This document shows positions 1 through 5,274 of a stretch of 5,274 bases of DNA, piece after piece. This DNA comes from JAYXXU01 sp049301135 (GTDB lineage: Bacteria > Pseudomonadota > Gammaproteobacteria > Pseudomonadales > Moraxellaceae). A model generated the notes under the pieces. The model did not search any database and had not been told where the DNA came from. It worked only from the letters and a program-made list of their open reading frames with translations. The translations under genes were made by a program, and so were the position numbers. The number at the start of each line of letters is the position of its first letter. The stretch's first letter is position 1. Where the stretch lies: assembly GCA_049301135.1 (NCBI GenBank), contig JBAQKP010000279.1, positions 1-5,274 of the forward strand, in the 5' to 3' direction.

Positions 1-640
1 ACGCCGTGCCGGTCTGCTTGGCATAGCGGGTCAATAGTGCCGCCGACTCACGAATCTGCGCCACACCGCCAGGGGCAGATTGCAGGGTTTCGGTATATAA
101 GGTCTGGATTGAGTCCAAAATCGCCACGGCGGGCTGCTCTTGGTGCAGTGTGGCGCAGATGGTTTCGACGCAGGTTTCTGCCATCACGTTTAGGCGATCA
201 GCCGGAAGCTCCAGCCGACTGGCGCGTAGGGCGACTTGCGAGAGTGATTCTTCGCCGGTGATATACAGGGCTGAGGTATCTTGGTGCTGTGCCATGTGGG
301 TGGCGGTTTGTAGCAGAATCGTCGATTTGCCAATCCCAGGGTCGCCGCCGATCAACACCACTGAGCCGGTGACTAAGCCGCCGCCCAAGACTCGATCAAA
401 CTCACCAATCCCCGTGGTCATGCGGGTTTCACGGCTGACACTGACTTGATTTAAGCGGGTGACGGATGCGGCTTGTCCGGCATAGCCACCGGTTTTGGGT
501 TTGGCACGGTGGTTGACGGCAGGTTCGGCTTTTTCTTCGATCAGGCTGTTCCATTCACCGCAGTCGGTGCATTGGCCTGCCCATTTTGGGTAGCGACTGC
601 CACAGCTTTGGCAGACATAACTGGTTTTGAGTTTACTCAT
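1..640 (-). CDS. radA: DNA repair protein RadA (Sms), N-terminal part, cut by window edge
   Basis: RadA is a RecA-like ATPase that acts with RecA in recombinational repair, promoting branch migration and processing of recombination intermediates. The first 213 codons are visible; the gene continues past the left edge. Seen in the translation: an N-terminal C4 zinc finger (Cys10, Cys13, Cys24, Cys27) in the typical context YVCQSCG...KWAGQC; a Walker A loop GDPGIGKST at residues 99-107; the TGEES segment at 128-132; and a Walker B strand VAILDS at 172-177. The RadA-specific KNRFG motif and the Lon-like C-terminal domain would lie outside the window. The ATG at 638-640 fits the usual RadA start (MSKxKTxYVCQ), although no strong Shine-Dalgarno precedes it. 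The next gene upstream on the same strand is the DUF4282 gene, 327 bp away, so radA probably has its own promoter. The identification is very secure. Confidence 0.97.
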   Translation of the reverse strand, partial: MSKLKTSYVCQSCGSRYPKWAGQCTDCGEWNSLIEEKAEPAVNHRAKPKTGGYAGQAASVTRLNQVSVSRETRMTTGIGEFDRVLGGGLVTGSVVLIGGDPGIGKSTILLQTATHMAQHQDTSALYITGEESLSQVALRASRLELPADRLNVMAETCVETICATLHQEQPAVAILDSIQTLYTETLQSAPGGVAQIRESAALLTRYAKQTGTA

Positions 641-663
641 GTTGATTCAGACACAGCGATAAA

Positions 664-689
664 CCAAACGCTAGGGTAGGCGTTTTTGG
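664..689 (-). other. Small hairpin in the radA 5' leader
   Basis: AAACGC (666-671) pairs with GCGTTT (680-685) around an 8-base loop. The flanking CC (664-665) and GG (688-689) can extend the stem across a two-base bulge. It ends about 23 bases before the radA start codon. It could be a leader structure or a remnant terminator; the short stem makes any role uncertain. Confidence 0.25.
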
Positions 690-840
690 GCTAAAAATCG
701 ATGTTGGATCGTGCAGCGTGTGTTTTAGTACGACAGTTTTTGACGTTATGGTGCTATTTTGAACAGTTTTTTAAAAAGGCACTAAAAAGCAGCGGTAGCT
801 CTGACGGTCGCGTTCTGAGCTCTATTTTTACGCCTGCGGC

Positions 841-926
841 TGGCCTCACTTTTGACAGGCCAAAAGTAAGCAAAAGCCTTTGTGCTTGGAGAACTCGCCA
901 TCCATGGCTCAAACAGCTCCAAGCAC
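841..926. repeat. Nested inverted repeats, candidate dispersed intergenic (REP-like) element
   Basis: Three sets of perfect inverted repeats lie within 86 bases. (a) GTGCTTGGAG (882-891) and CTCCAAGCAC (917-926) are a 10-bp perfect pair. (b) Inside that loop, GCCAT (897-901) and ATGGC (904-908) form a second palindrome. (c) To the left, TGGCCT (841-846) can pair with AGGCCA (857-862), or alternatively ACTTTTG (848-854) with CAAAAGT (861-867); these two pairings overlap and exclude each other. No thymine run follows the large hairpin directly, so it is not a classical terminator. The CCAAAAGTAAGCAAAAG word followed by a CCATCCATGG core resembles, from memory, intergenic repeats common in proteobacterial genomes. 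Copy number cannot be judged from this window. Confidence 0.45.
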
Positions 927-967
927 CTCGTCCCTGCACAACCACATTTCTCTTGGTATAAGTCGTC

Positions 968-1750
968 TTAGCGCATAAACGGCGCACGACGCAGTTTCGC
1001 CACCACATCGCCGATTTCGGAGATTTTATCAATCGACTCGCTCATCTCGGCGATGATCTCAAGGTTATCGGTCAGCATCGCGATTTTATCAATCGACTCT
1101 TTCATGCTGGCGATGGTTTCGATGTGCCGACCGAGTAAAGACAATTGTTGCAGGGTGTCTTTCATCTCCGAAATATTGCTGATGTTTTCAGTGATTTCGG
1201 CGATTTTTTGCATCGCAGGCTGCATTGAGGCGATGGTGCTGAGATTGCTGGTGGCCGATGAAATTTCGTACAGCGCGTGCCGCATCTGGGCGATCACATC
1301 AATACTGTCACTCATGTGATGAATGCCGTCACTGATGGAGGCGATGGGTTCAGCCATTTTGGCAATATGGTCAATCGACTGGCGCATCTCGGCGATTTGG
1401 GCAATGTCGGCTTTGATATCATTGATCTTGAGTAAAAATTCAATCAGCACTCGACTGACCGCCATCACCGTCATCAACAAGATCGGCATCGCCAACAATG
1501 CCAAAACACCCCCCCAGACCGACAGATAAAACACGCTGACCACGCCATAGACGCATAGCGTGCTGACCGACAAGACCAACAGGGCGTACAGCAGTGGTAG
1601 GAGGTTGCGGTTACTGATTTGCGCGCTAAACGACAGGTCAAATAATGCCGATACAAACGCACGTATCTGTTGCTGACGGGTCTGTAAAAGTGCTATCGGT
1701 TGATTGCTTTTCGAATCAACGGGGCGAGTTGCGTCGGGCAAATTCATCAT
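968..1750 (-). CDS. DUF4282-type membrane protein with C-terminal decad-repeat helical tail
   Basis: Function unknown. In the 260-residue version chosen here, residues 1-29 are polar and probably disordered. Residues about 30-111 match the DUF4282 pattern: an FVSALFDLSFS box, then two hydrophobic helices at about 50-68 and 79-107. Residues 112-255 form a long amphipathic region of 10-residue repeats. This predicts an inner-membrane protein with two transmembrane helices and a long cytoplasmic or periplasmic rod. No signal peptide or enzymatic motif is seen. Start choice: the frame is open to a GTG at 1793-1795 (275 residues), but that codon has a C-rich upstream sequence and no Shine-Dalgarno. 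The ATG-ATG pair at 1745-1750 is more plausible, with only a weak GAG upstream, so the start stays uncertain. The gene is divergent from prmB, and radA lies downstream on the same strand beyond the inverted repeats. DUF4282 is recalled from family pattern, so confidence in the domain name is moderate. Confidence 0.85.
   Translation of the reverse strand: MMNLPDATRPVDSKSNQPIALLQTRQQQIRAFVSALFDLSFSAQISNRNLLPLLYALLVLSVSTLCVYGVVSVFYLSVWGGVLALLAMPILLMTVMAVSRVLIEFLLKINDIKADIAQIAEMRQSIDHIAKMAEPIASISDGIHHMSDSIDVIAQMRHALYEISSATSNLSTIASMQPAMQKIAEITENISNISEMKDTLQQLSLLGRHIETIASMKESIDKIAMLTDNLEIIAEMSESIDKISEIGDVVAKLRRAPFMR
986..1417 (-). repeat. Fourteen in-frame 10-residue (30-bp) coding repeats
   Basis: In the DUF4282 protein, residues 112-255 (260-residue numbering) divide into 14 decads: three units (112-141), a four-residue insertion GIHH (142-145), then eleven uninterrupted units (146-255). 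The pattern is M-x-x-x-I-x-x-I-A-x. Position 5 and position 8 are aliphatic or Met in all 14 units, position 1 is hydrophobic in 13, and position 9 is Ala or Ser in 13. Typical units are MKESIDKIAM and MSESIDKISE. At DNA level most units have diverged, but an identical 18-base word lies at 1022-1039 and 1082-1099, exactly two units apart. Confidence 0.85.
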
Positions 1751-1864
1751 GTTGTGTACTCGCAATTGTTTACTCGGAATCAAGTGGTAGATCACGCGGT
1801 TTCAGGGGGGATGAGCGTTGTCGGTTCAATTATGCGTCGTGGTTGGTTGGGATGACAGCAGTAG

Positions 1865-1870
1865 ATTATA
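1865..1870 (-). promoter_or_regulatory. Candidate -10 box for the DUF4282 gene
   Basis: Read on the minus strand this is a perfect TATAAT. Transcription would begin near 1858, giving a leader of about 108 bases to the ATG at 1750, or about 63 bases to the alternative GTG at 1795. No good -35 match lies 16-18 bases upstream, so the call rests on the -10 alone. Confidence 0.4.
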
Positions 1871-1925
1871 GGCAAAATTGTGGCTATTACACCGTTTGGT
1901 TTATTTTTCAGGTGGGTTTTCGCGT

Positions 1926-1931
1926 TAGAAT
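1926..1931 (+). promoter_or_regulatory. Candidate -10 box for the prmB-aroC operon
   Basis: TAGAAT matches the sigma-70 -10 consensus at five of six positions. It sits 32 bases before the chosen prmB start, giving a leader of roughly 25 bases. The -35 region is only T-rich, with no clear TTGACA match, so this is tentative. If correct, transcription starts downstream of the longer in-frame extension of prmB, which supports the shorter start. Confidence 0.35.
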
Positions 1932-1953
1932 GCCGCATTATTTTTTTGTTGTT

Positions 1954-1958
1954 GGGGA
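1954..1958 (+). promoter_or_regulatory. Ribosome binding site that decides the prmB start
   Basis: GGGGA lies five bases before the GTG at 1964-1966. The frame is open further upstream to a GTG at 1880, but that extension would add 28 hydrophobic residues not expected in PrmB and has no comparable site. This supports GTG 1964 as the start. Confidence 0.6.
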
Positions 1959-1963
1959 ATTGC

Positions 1964-2980
1964 GTGGAAACGCTAAAAATATCGCAAGACACCTTGACTG
2001 AGGCAGTCGAGCAATTACACAGTATTCGTGATTTTATTCGTTTTGTGGTCAGTGCTTTACGCGAAAATGAAGTGCATTTGGGACAAGGCACAGAAGATTA
2101 TTTTGCTGAAGCCACCGCTTTGGTGATGCAAAGCCTGTCACTGGATTGGTCAGCCGATGAGCAGATTTTAGACAGCCGCTTACTGAAATCTGAAAAAAAG
2201 CGCATCATTGAGTTGCTGGCACAGCGGATTAACAGCCGGATTCCACTGGGCTATTTGCTGAATTTGGCCTATTTTTGTGGTCAGCCGTACTATGTCGATG
2301 AGCGCGTGTTGATTCCGCGTTCACCGATTGCAGAGTTGATTCAGCAGCGCTTTTTGCCATATTGCACGGACGGTCAGATCGAGGCGAGCAGCGTGCAGGC
2401 GCTGGGGCTGCCAAGTTTGCCACAGCCGTTTATGCCTGAGCGAATTCTAGATCTGTGTACCGGTTCGGGTTGTATTGCGGTTGCTTTGGCCTATGCGTTT
2501 ATTGATGCGACGGTCGATGCGGTCGATCTGTCCCGCGATGCGCTGGCTGTGGCGTCGATCAACGTGTCACATCATTTAAAAGACGACCAAGTGGCACTGA
2601 TCGAGTCTAATCTGTTCGACAAAATCCCTGCCCAACAGCAATATGATTTGATCGTCAGCAATCCGCCGTATGTGGATGCGGCCGACATGGCGGAGTTGCC
2701 ACAAGAGTTTCAGCATGAGCCAGAAATGGCGTTGGCCGCCGGTCAGGATGGGCTGGATTTGGTGCGTAAAATCCTCTGGCAGGCGTCGGATTATCTCAGC
2801 CCGCGTGGTCTGCTGGTGGTTGAAGTTGGCAATAGTGAATGGGCATTGCGGCAGAGTTTGCCAAAAGTGCCGTTCCACTGGATCAGTTTTAGTCAAGGGG
2901 GCATGGGCGTGTTTGCCCTGACTGCTGCCGAGTGTCTACAGTATCGCGAAGAATTTCAGCGCTCAGTGTTGGAGCAATAA
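1964..2980 (+). CDS. prmB: Ribosomal protein L3 N5-glutamine methyltransferase PrmB
   Basis: PrmB is a cytoplasmic, S-adenosylmethionine-dependent enzyme that methylates a glutamine side chain of ribosomal protein L3 (Gln150 in E. coli), aiding 50S assembly. With the GTG start at 1964 the protein has 338 residues, somewhat longer than E. coli PrmB (about 310). Seen in order: a helical N-terminal domain; the GYLLN segment (96-100) and DERVLIPRSPIAELI (112-126), whose PRSPIAELI form is typical of PrmB rather than the release-factor enzyme PrmC; the SAM-binding motif I DLCTGSGC (163-170); and the catalytic substrate-glutamine motif NPPY (233-236). An insertion of about 20 residues before motif I (roughly 132-155) helps explain the extra length. 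The stop codon is three bases before aroC, so the two genes are co-transcribed, as in many gammaproteobacteria. No sign of damage. Confidence 0.95.
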   Translation: METLKISQDTLTEAVEQLHSIRDFIRFVVSALRENEVHLGQGTEDYFAEATALVMQSLSLDWSADEQILDSRLLKSEKKRIIELLAQRINSRIPLGYLLNLAYFCGQPYYVDERVLIPRSPIAELIQQRFLPYCTDGQIEASSVQALGLPSLPQPFMPERILDLCTGSGCIAVALAYAFIDATVDAVDLSRDALAVASINVSHHLKDDQVALIESNLFDKIPAQQQYDLIVSNPPYVDAADMAELPQEFQHEPEMALAAGQDGLDLVRKILWQASDYLSPRGLLVVEVGNSEWALRQSLPKVPFHWISFSQGGMGVFALTAAECLQYREEFQRSVLEQ

Positions 2981-2983
2981 CAG

Positions 2984-4069
2984 ATGGCGGGCAATAGTAT
3001 CGGGCAATTGTTTCGGGTAACGACCTGTGGGGAATCACACGGCTTAGGGTTGATGGCGATTGTCGATGGTGTACCGCCCAATCTTGAATTGTCGGAAGCG
3101 GATCTTCAGATTGACCTAGACCGCCGTAAACCCGGTACCTCGAGCTTTGCCACCCAGCGCAAAGAAGAAGACGAGGTGCGCATTTATTCGGGCGTATTCG
3201 AGGGTAAAACCACCGGCACGCCGATTGGGCTATTAATTAATAACACCGATCAAAAGTCCAAGGACTACGGCAATATCGCACAAACCTTTCGCCCCGGCCA
3301 TGCGGATTATACCTATAGCATGAAGTATGGTTTTCGGGATTATCGTGGCGGCGGACGTTCCAGCGCGCGCGAAACTGCGATGCGAGTGGCAGCCGGTGCG
3401 ATTGCCAAAAAATACCTGAAGGAAAAATTTGGCGTTCTGATTCGTGGTCATGTGACCCAGATCGGCAACGAACACGCGACTGCGCTGGATTGGGAGTTGG
3501 TCAATCAAAACCCGTTTTTTTGCGGTGATGCGGATGCAATTCCGCGTTTTGAAGCCTTGGTCACGGCGCTGCGTCGTGATGGCACCAGCTGCGGCGCACG
3601 GCTTGAAGTGCTGGCCGAAAACGTACCGGTTGGTTGGGGTGAGCCGGTGTTTGATCGCTTAGATGCGGATATTGCGCACGCGATGATGAGCATTAACGCG
3701 GTGAAAGGCGTTGAGGTCGGTGATGGTTTTGCGGTGGCGGGGCAATTTGGCCATGAGTCACGCGATGAGCTGACGCCAGATGGATTTACCGCCAATCATT
3801 CAGGTGGCGTGCTGGGTGGGATTTCGAGTGGGCAGACTATTCGGGTCAGTATCGCGCTGAAGCCGACCGCGAGTATCACCACTGCCGGACGTAGTATTAC
3901 CATCGACGGTGAGCCGACTGAGATGCTGACCAAAGGTCGGCATGATCCGTGTGTCGGGGTGCGTGCCACACCGATTGCGGAGGCGATGTTGGCGATTGTG
4001 CTGATGGATCACTTCCTAAGGCATCGCGCGCAAAACGCTGATGTGGTGCAGCCACTCGCACCGATTTAA
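2984..4069 (+). CDS. aroC: Chorismate synthase
   Basis: AroC catalyses the last step of the shikimate pathway, turning 5-enolpyruvylshikimate-3-phosphate into chorismate with loss of phosphate. It needs reduced FMN and leads to aromatic amino acids, folate and ubiquinone. The protein has 361 residues, the same length as E. coli AroC, and is intact. All three family signatures are visible: GESHG (16-20) continuing into IVDGVPP; GGGRSSARETAMR starting at 122; and GRHDPCVG (318-325). The conserved active-site histidines are His19 and His106 (in FRPGHADYTY). One small deviation is Asn in place of the usual Gly after VPP in the first signature. The ATG at 2984 is preceded by GGAG at 2971-2974, inside the last codons of prmB, so translation is probably linked to prmB. 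An intrinsic terminator follows. Confidence 0.98.
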   Translation: MAGNSIGQLFRVTTCGESHGLGLMAIVDGVPPNLELSEADLQIDLDRRKPGTSSFATQRKEEDEVRIYSGVFEGKTTGTPIGLLINNTDQKSKDYGNIAQTFRPGHADYTYSMKYGFRDYRGGGRSSARETAMRVAAGAIAKKYLKEKFGVLIRGHVTQIGNEHATALDWELVNQNPFFCGDADAIPRFEALVTALRRDGTSCGARLEVLAENVPVGWGEPVFDRLDADIAHAMMSINAVKGVEVGDGFAVAGQFGHESRDELTPDGFTANHSGGVLGGISSGQTIRVSIALKPTASITTAGRSITIDGEPTEMLTKGRHDPCVGVRATPIAEAMLAIVLMDHFLRHRAQNADVVQPLAPI

Positions 4070-4077
4070 GTCGGTGC
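4058..4077 (+). other. Perfect hairpin spanning the aroC stop codon
   Basis: GCACCGA (4058-4064) and TCGGTGC (4071-4077) are perfectly complementary, and the aroC stop TAA (4067-4069) lies in the six-base loop. No thymine run follows, so this is not itself a terminator. It may protect the mRNA 3' end or work with the adjacent terminator hairpin. Confidence 0.55.
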
Positions 4078-4083
4078 ATACAA

Positions 4084-4133
4084 GCCCCCACACAACTGTG
4101 AAAAATTTTACAGGCTTGTTGTGGGGCATTTTT
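4084..4133 (+). terminator. Intrinsic terminator of the prmB-aroC operon
   Basis: GCCCC (4084-4088) plus ACAAC (4092-4096), separated by a three-base bulge, pair with GTTGTGGGGC (4118-4127), giving a ten-pair stem followed by ATTTTT (4128-4133). The loop can pair further (TGT with ACA). An alternative fold is ACAAGCC (4080-4086) with GGCTTGT (4113-4119). It begins 14 bases after the aroC stop. On the minus strand the hairpin lacks a thymine run, so it would be weaker for the convergent gene. Confidence 0.75.
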
Positions 4134-4244
4134 CCAAGCGCGCAAAAATGAAATGACTATTCATTAAAGATAGAGCCGTGTTTAGAGGTTAGTTAAAAAA
4201 ATTTTCTATTCTTCAGGTGTTGATGGTGGGAGGAGTAATCGTTA

Positions 4245-4604
4245 CTAAATCTTGTACAATGCCGCTTGTGCTTCTTTAAACAGTATGACACCTATAAGCG
4301 ATGGAAATAAGAAACCGCTATTTTCAACAAAAAAAGACAGGCCAATACCCGCTGAAACCAGTATTCCACTACAAAAAAATAGCGTTGAAGCGACGTAGTA
4401 TCTTGGAATGGACAACGCAATCGCCATACATAAAACAGAAAAAAACAGCAGCCCAGATATACTCTCATCCAGTAATCCTCTAGCTCCTGCCAAAGGATAT
4501 GTGGTATCAAACGAGAATAAAATGCGCAAGTCCTCCCAGAAAAAAGGAGTTCCAAACCAAATAACAACCAACCAAACGTAAAGGCGCGTAAGCCAAAAAT
4601 TCAT
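4245..4604 (-). CDS. Small AT-rich membrane protein, unknown function
   Basis: I do not recognise this 119-residue protein. It is strongly hydrophobic, with four likely transmembrane helices at about 4-22, 48-66, 70-92 and 96-110, and short charged loops (WEDLR at 23-27, LLDES at 45-49, FKEA at 109-112). There is no cysteine pair, catalytic motif or cleavable signal peptide. The start is well supported: ATG at 4602-4604 is preceded on the minus strand by GGAGA (4612-4616) with a seven-base spacer. By hand count, 144 of 360 bases are G or C (40%), clearly below the flanking genes, which suggests horizontal acquisition or a young gene. It lies 41 bp downstream of the other membrane-protein gene on the same strand and may be co-transcribed with it; it converges with aroC. 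The strong ribosome site and membrane-like composition favour a real gene. Confidence 0.7.
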   Translation of the reverse strand: MNFWLTRLYVWLVVIWFGTPFFWEDLRILFSFDTTYPLAGARGLLDESISGLLFFSVLCMAIALSIPRYYVASTLFFCSGILVSAGIGLSFFVENSGFLFPSLIGVILFKEAQAALYKI

Positions 4605-4611
4605 TTTTTCT

Positions 4612-4616
4612 TCTCC
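4612..4616 (-). promoter_or_regulatory. Ribosome binding site of the 119-residue membrane protein
   Basis: On the minus strand this reads GGAGA, seven bases before the ATG at 4604, followed by an A-rich spacer. It is the best Shine-Dalgarno among the minus-strand genes here and is a main reason to accept the small gene. Confidence 0.65.
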
Positions 4617-4645
4617 GTTGCTTATTCAGAAAAATTGAAAAACGA

Positions 4646-5274
4646 TCATTCACCCACACTTGGCAAATAGCGCAGCCACCCCTGTGGCACATACGCGAGC
4701 AGGCGCATCCGACACGGATGCCAAAACGCCGATAACGTCAACAACAACGAACTGATCAACAACGCTGTCAGGGCAAAATTTATCCCCATCTCCCCGAACT
4801 GCTTCAGCAACATATTCAAGGCATACACCACATACACCAATGCCGACACCATCAGCGCCCGTCGATCAATCAACAGCGACACCACCGCCAACAGCACATA
4901 CAAGCCCACAATCGCCAAGCCTGCCGCGACCGAAAGATTTGCACCACTGCCGAGCGTCGAAAAAATCGGATGCACCAACAACGGCGCGGCCAACAGATGC
5001 AACCAAAACGCCACATCTGCCCGCTGAGTCTGACGAGTAGGGTCAGACATGTCCCAGCGCATCGCCAGTGCAAACACCGCCAAGCCCGACACAAACAAAC
5101 AGGCAAGTAGTGCGCCCTCTTGCTCTGGTAGGATCAACTCAGTTACACAGGCCGACAGCGCTACCACCACCACGCCAGTTCCCGCTGCTACTGTCATCGG
5201 CACATGAAAGCGTCGCCAATGCAGCCACGTTGCTGCTGCAATCATTGCAGCTACACTAAGTACTAATCCAACGC
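4646..5274 (-). CDS. Uncharacterised multi-pass membrane protein, C-terminal part, cut by window edge
   Basis: The frame stays open to the right edge, so only the last 208 codons are seen and the true start lies outside. An internal ATG at 5243-5245 is not likely to be the start, because the upstream codons also encode a hydrophobic helix (VGLVLSVAA). The visible part has six to seven transmembrane helices separated by short loops. One loop carries the charged stretch RWDMSDPTRQTQRADVAFWL followed by a helix ending in APLLVHPIF; this looks like a conserved family motif, but I cannot name the family. The tail (WHPCRMRLLAYVPQGWLRYLP) is basic and aromatic, suggesting a cytoplasmic C-terminus. 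It sits 41 bp upstream of the small AT-rich membrane gene on the same strand. Base composition looks like the prmB/aroC genes, so this gene seems native. No enzymatic or transporter signature is visible. Confidence 0.8.
   Translation of the reverse strand, partial: VGLVLSVAAMIAAATWLHWRRFHVPMTVAAGTGVVVVALSACVTELILPEQEGALLACLFVSGLAVFALAMRWDMSDPTRQTQRADVAFWLHLLAAPLLVHPIFSTLGSGANLSVAAGLAIVGLYVLLAVVSLLIDRRALMVSALVYVVYALNMLLKQFGEMGINFALTALLISSLLLTLSAFWHPCRMRLLAYVPQGWLRYLPSVGE

Larger units (their letters stand above)
641..967. other. Gene-free intergenic stretch between radA and the DUF4282 gene
   Basis: This 327-bp gap carries no convincing gene on either strand. Short ORFs exist on both strands but have no ribosome site and no protein-like composition. 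It holds a small hairpin in the radA leader (664-689), an AT-rich stretch around 720-790, and the nested inverted repeats at 841-926. The radA promoter should lie in the left half, read on the minus strand, but I could not identify a convincing -35/-10 pair. Confidence 0.6.

Noticed and set aside
37..679. Plus-strand ORFs opposite radA
   Set aside because: They are antisense to a secure radA reading frame with intact zinc finger and Walker motifs.
740..768. TTGACG followed by TATTTT on the plus strand as a promoter
   Set aside because: The spacing is only 9 bases and no plus-strand gene lies downstream.
882..926. The 10-bp inverted repeat as an intrinsic terminator of the DUF4282 gene
   Set aside because: The loop is 25 bases and no thymine run directly follows on either strand; a dispersed repeat fits better.
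754..1032. Minus-strand 92-codon ORF overlapping the end of the DUF4282 gene and the inverted repeats
   Set aside because: It overlaps a much better gene in another frame, lacks a ribosome site, and its sequence is mostly a readthrough of the repeat element.
1053..1529. Two plus-strand ORFs (1053-1319 and 1323-1529) opposite the DUF4282 gene
   Set aside because: They are antisense shadows of the decad-repeat gene. The regular hydrophobic pattern comes from the opposite strand.
1880..1963. In-frame 28-residue hydrophobic N-terminal extension of prmB from a GTG at 1880
   Set aside because: It would give PrmB a membrane-like leader that the family lacks. A good Shine-Dalgarno precedes the GTG at 1964, and the candidate promoter lies inside the extension.
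4301..4483. Plus-strand basic 60-codon ORF opposite the small membrane gene
   Set aside because: No ribosome site and lysine-rich by virtue of the AT-rich strand. The minus-strand frame has a strong ribosome site and membrane-protein character.
4292..4567. Second minus-strand ORF of 91 codons in another frame over the small membrane gene, raising the possibility of a frameshift
   Set aside because: The 119-codon frame is continuous from a good start to its stop, so no frameshift is needed; the other frame is a shadow.

Overview
The window looks like a stretch of gammaproteobacterial chromosome, probably from the Pseudomonadales and most likely Moraxellaceae. The chorismate synthase reads very close to the Acinetobacter/E. 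coli type, and prmB directly followed by aroC is the usual gammaproteobacterial order. Base composition is higher than I would expect for Acinetobacter itself, so a sister genus is likelier. This placement is from memory of the families, not from a search.

Layout from left to right: (1) the first 213 codons of radA (minus strand, running off the left edge); (2) a 327-bp gene-free gap (641-967) with nested inverted repeats at 841-926 that look like a dispersed intergenic repeat; (3) a minus-strand gene for a DUF4282-type membrane protein (968-1750) whose C-terminal half is built from fourteen 10-residue repeats; (4) a divergent intergenic region with candidate promoters in both directions; (5) plus-strand prmB (1964-2980) and aroC (2984-4069), 3 bp apart and clearly one operon, closed by a hairpin over the aroC stop codon and then an intrinsic terminator; (6) two minus-strand membrane-protein genes converging on aroC: an AT-rich 119-residue orphan (4245-4604) and the C-terminal end of a larger multi-pass protein that runs off the right edge (4646-5274).

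Together the genes cover DNA repair (RadA), ribosomal protein L3 methylation (PrmB), the last step of the shikimate pathway (AroC) and three uncharacterised membrane proteins. I see no phage, CRISPR, tRNA, rRNA or insertion-sequence gene. The most unusual item is the decad-repeat tail of the DUF4282 protein. The dispersed-repeat candidate and the AT-rich orphan gene come next. No complete new multi-gene system is evident.
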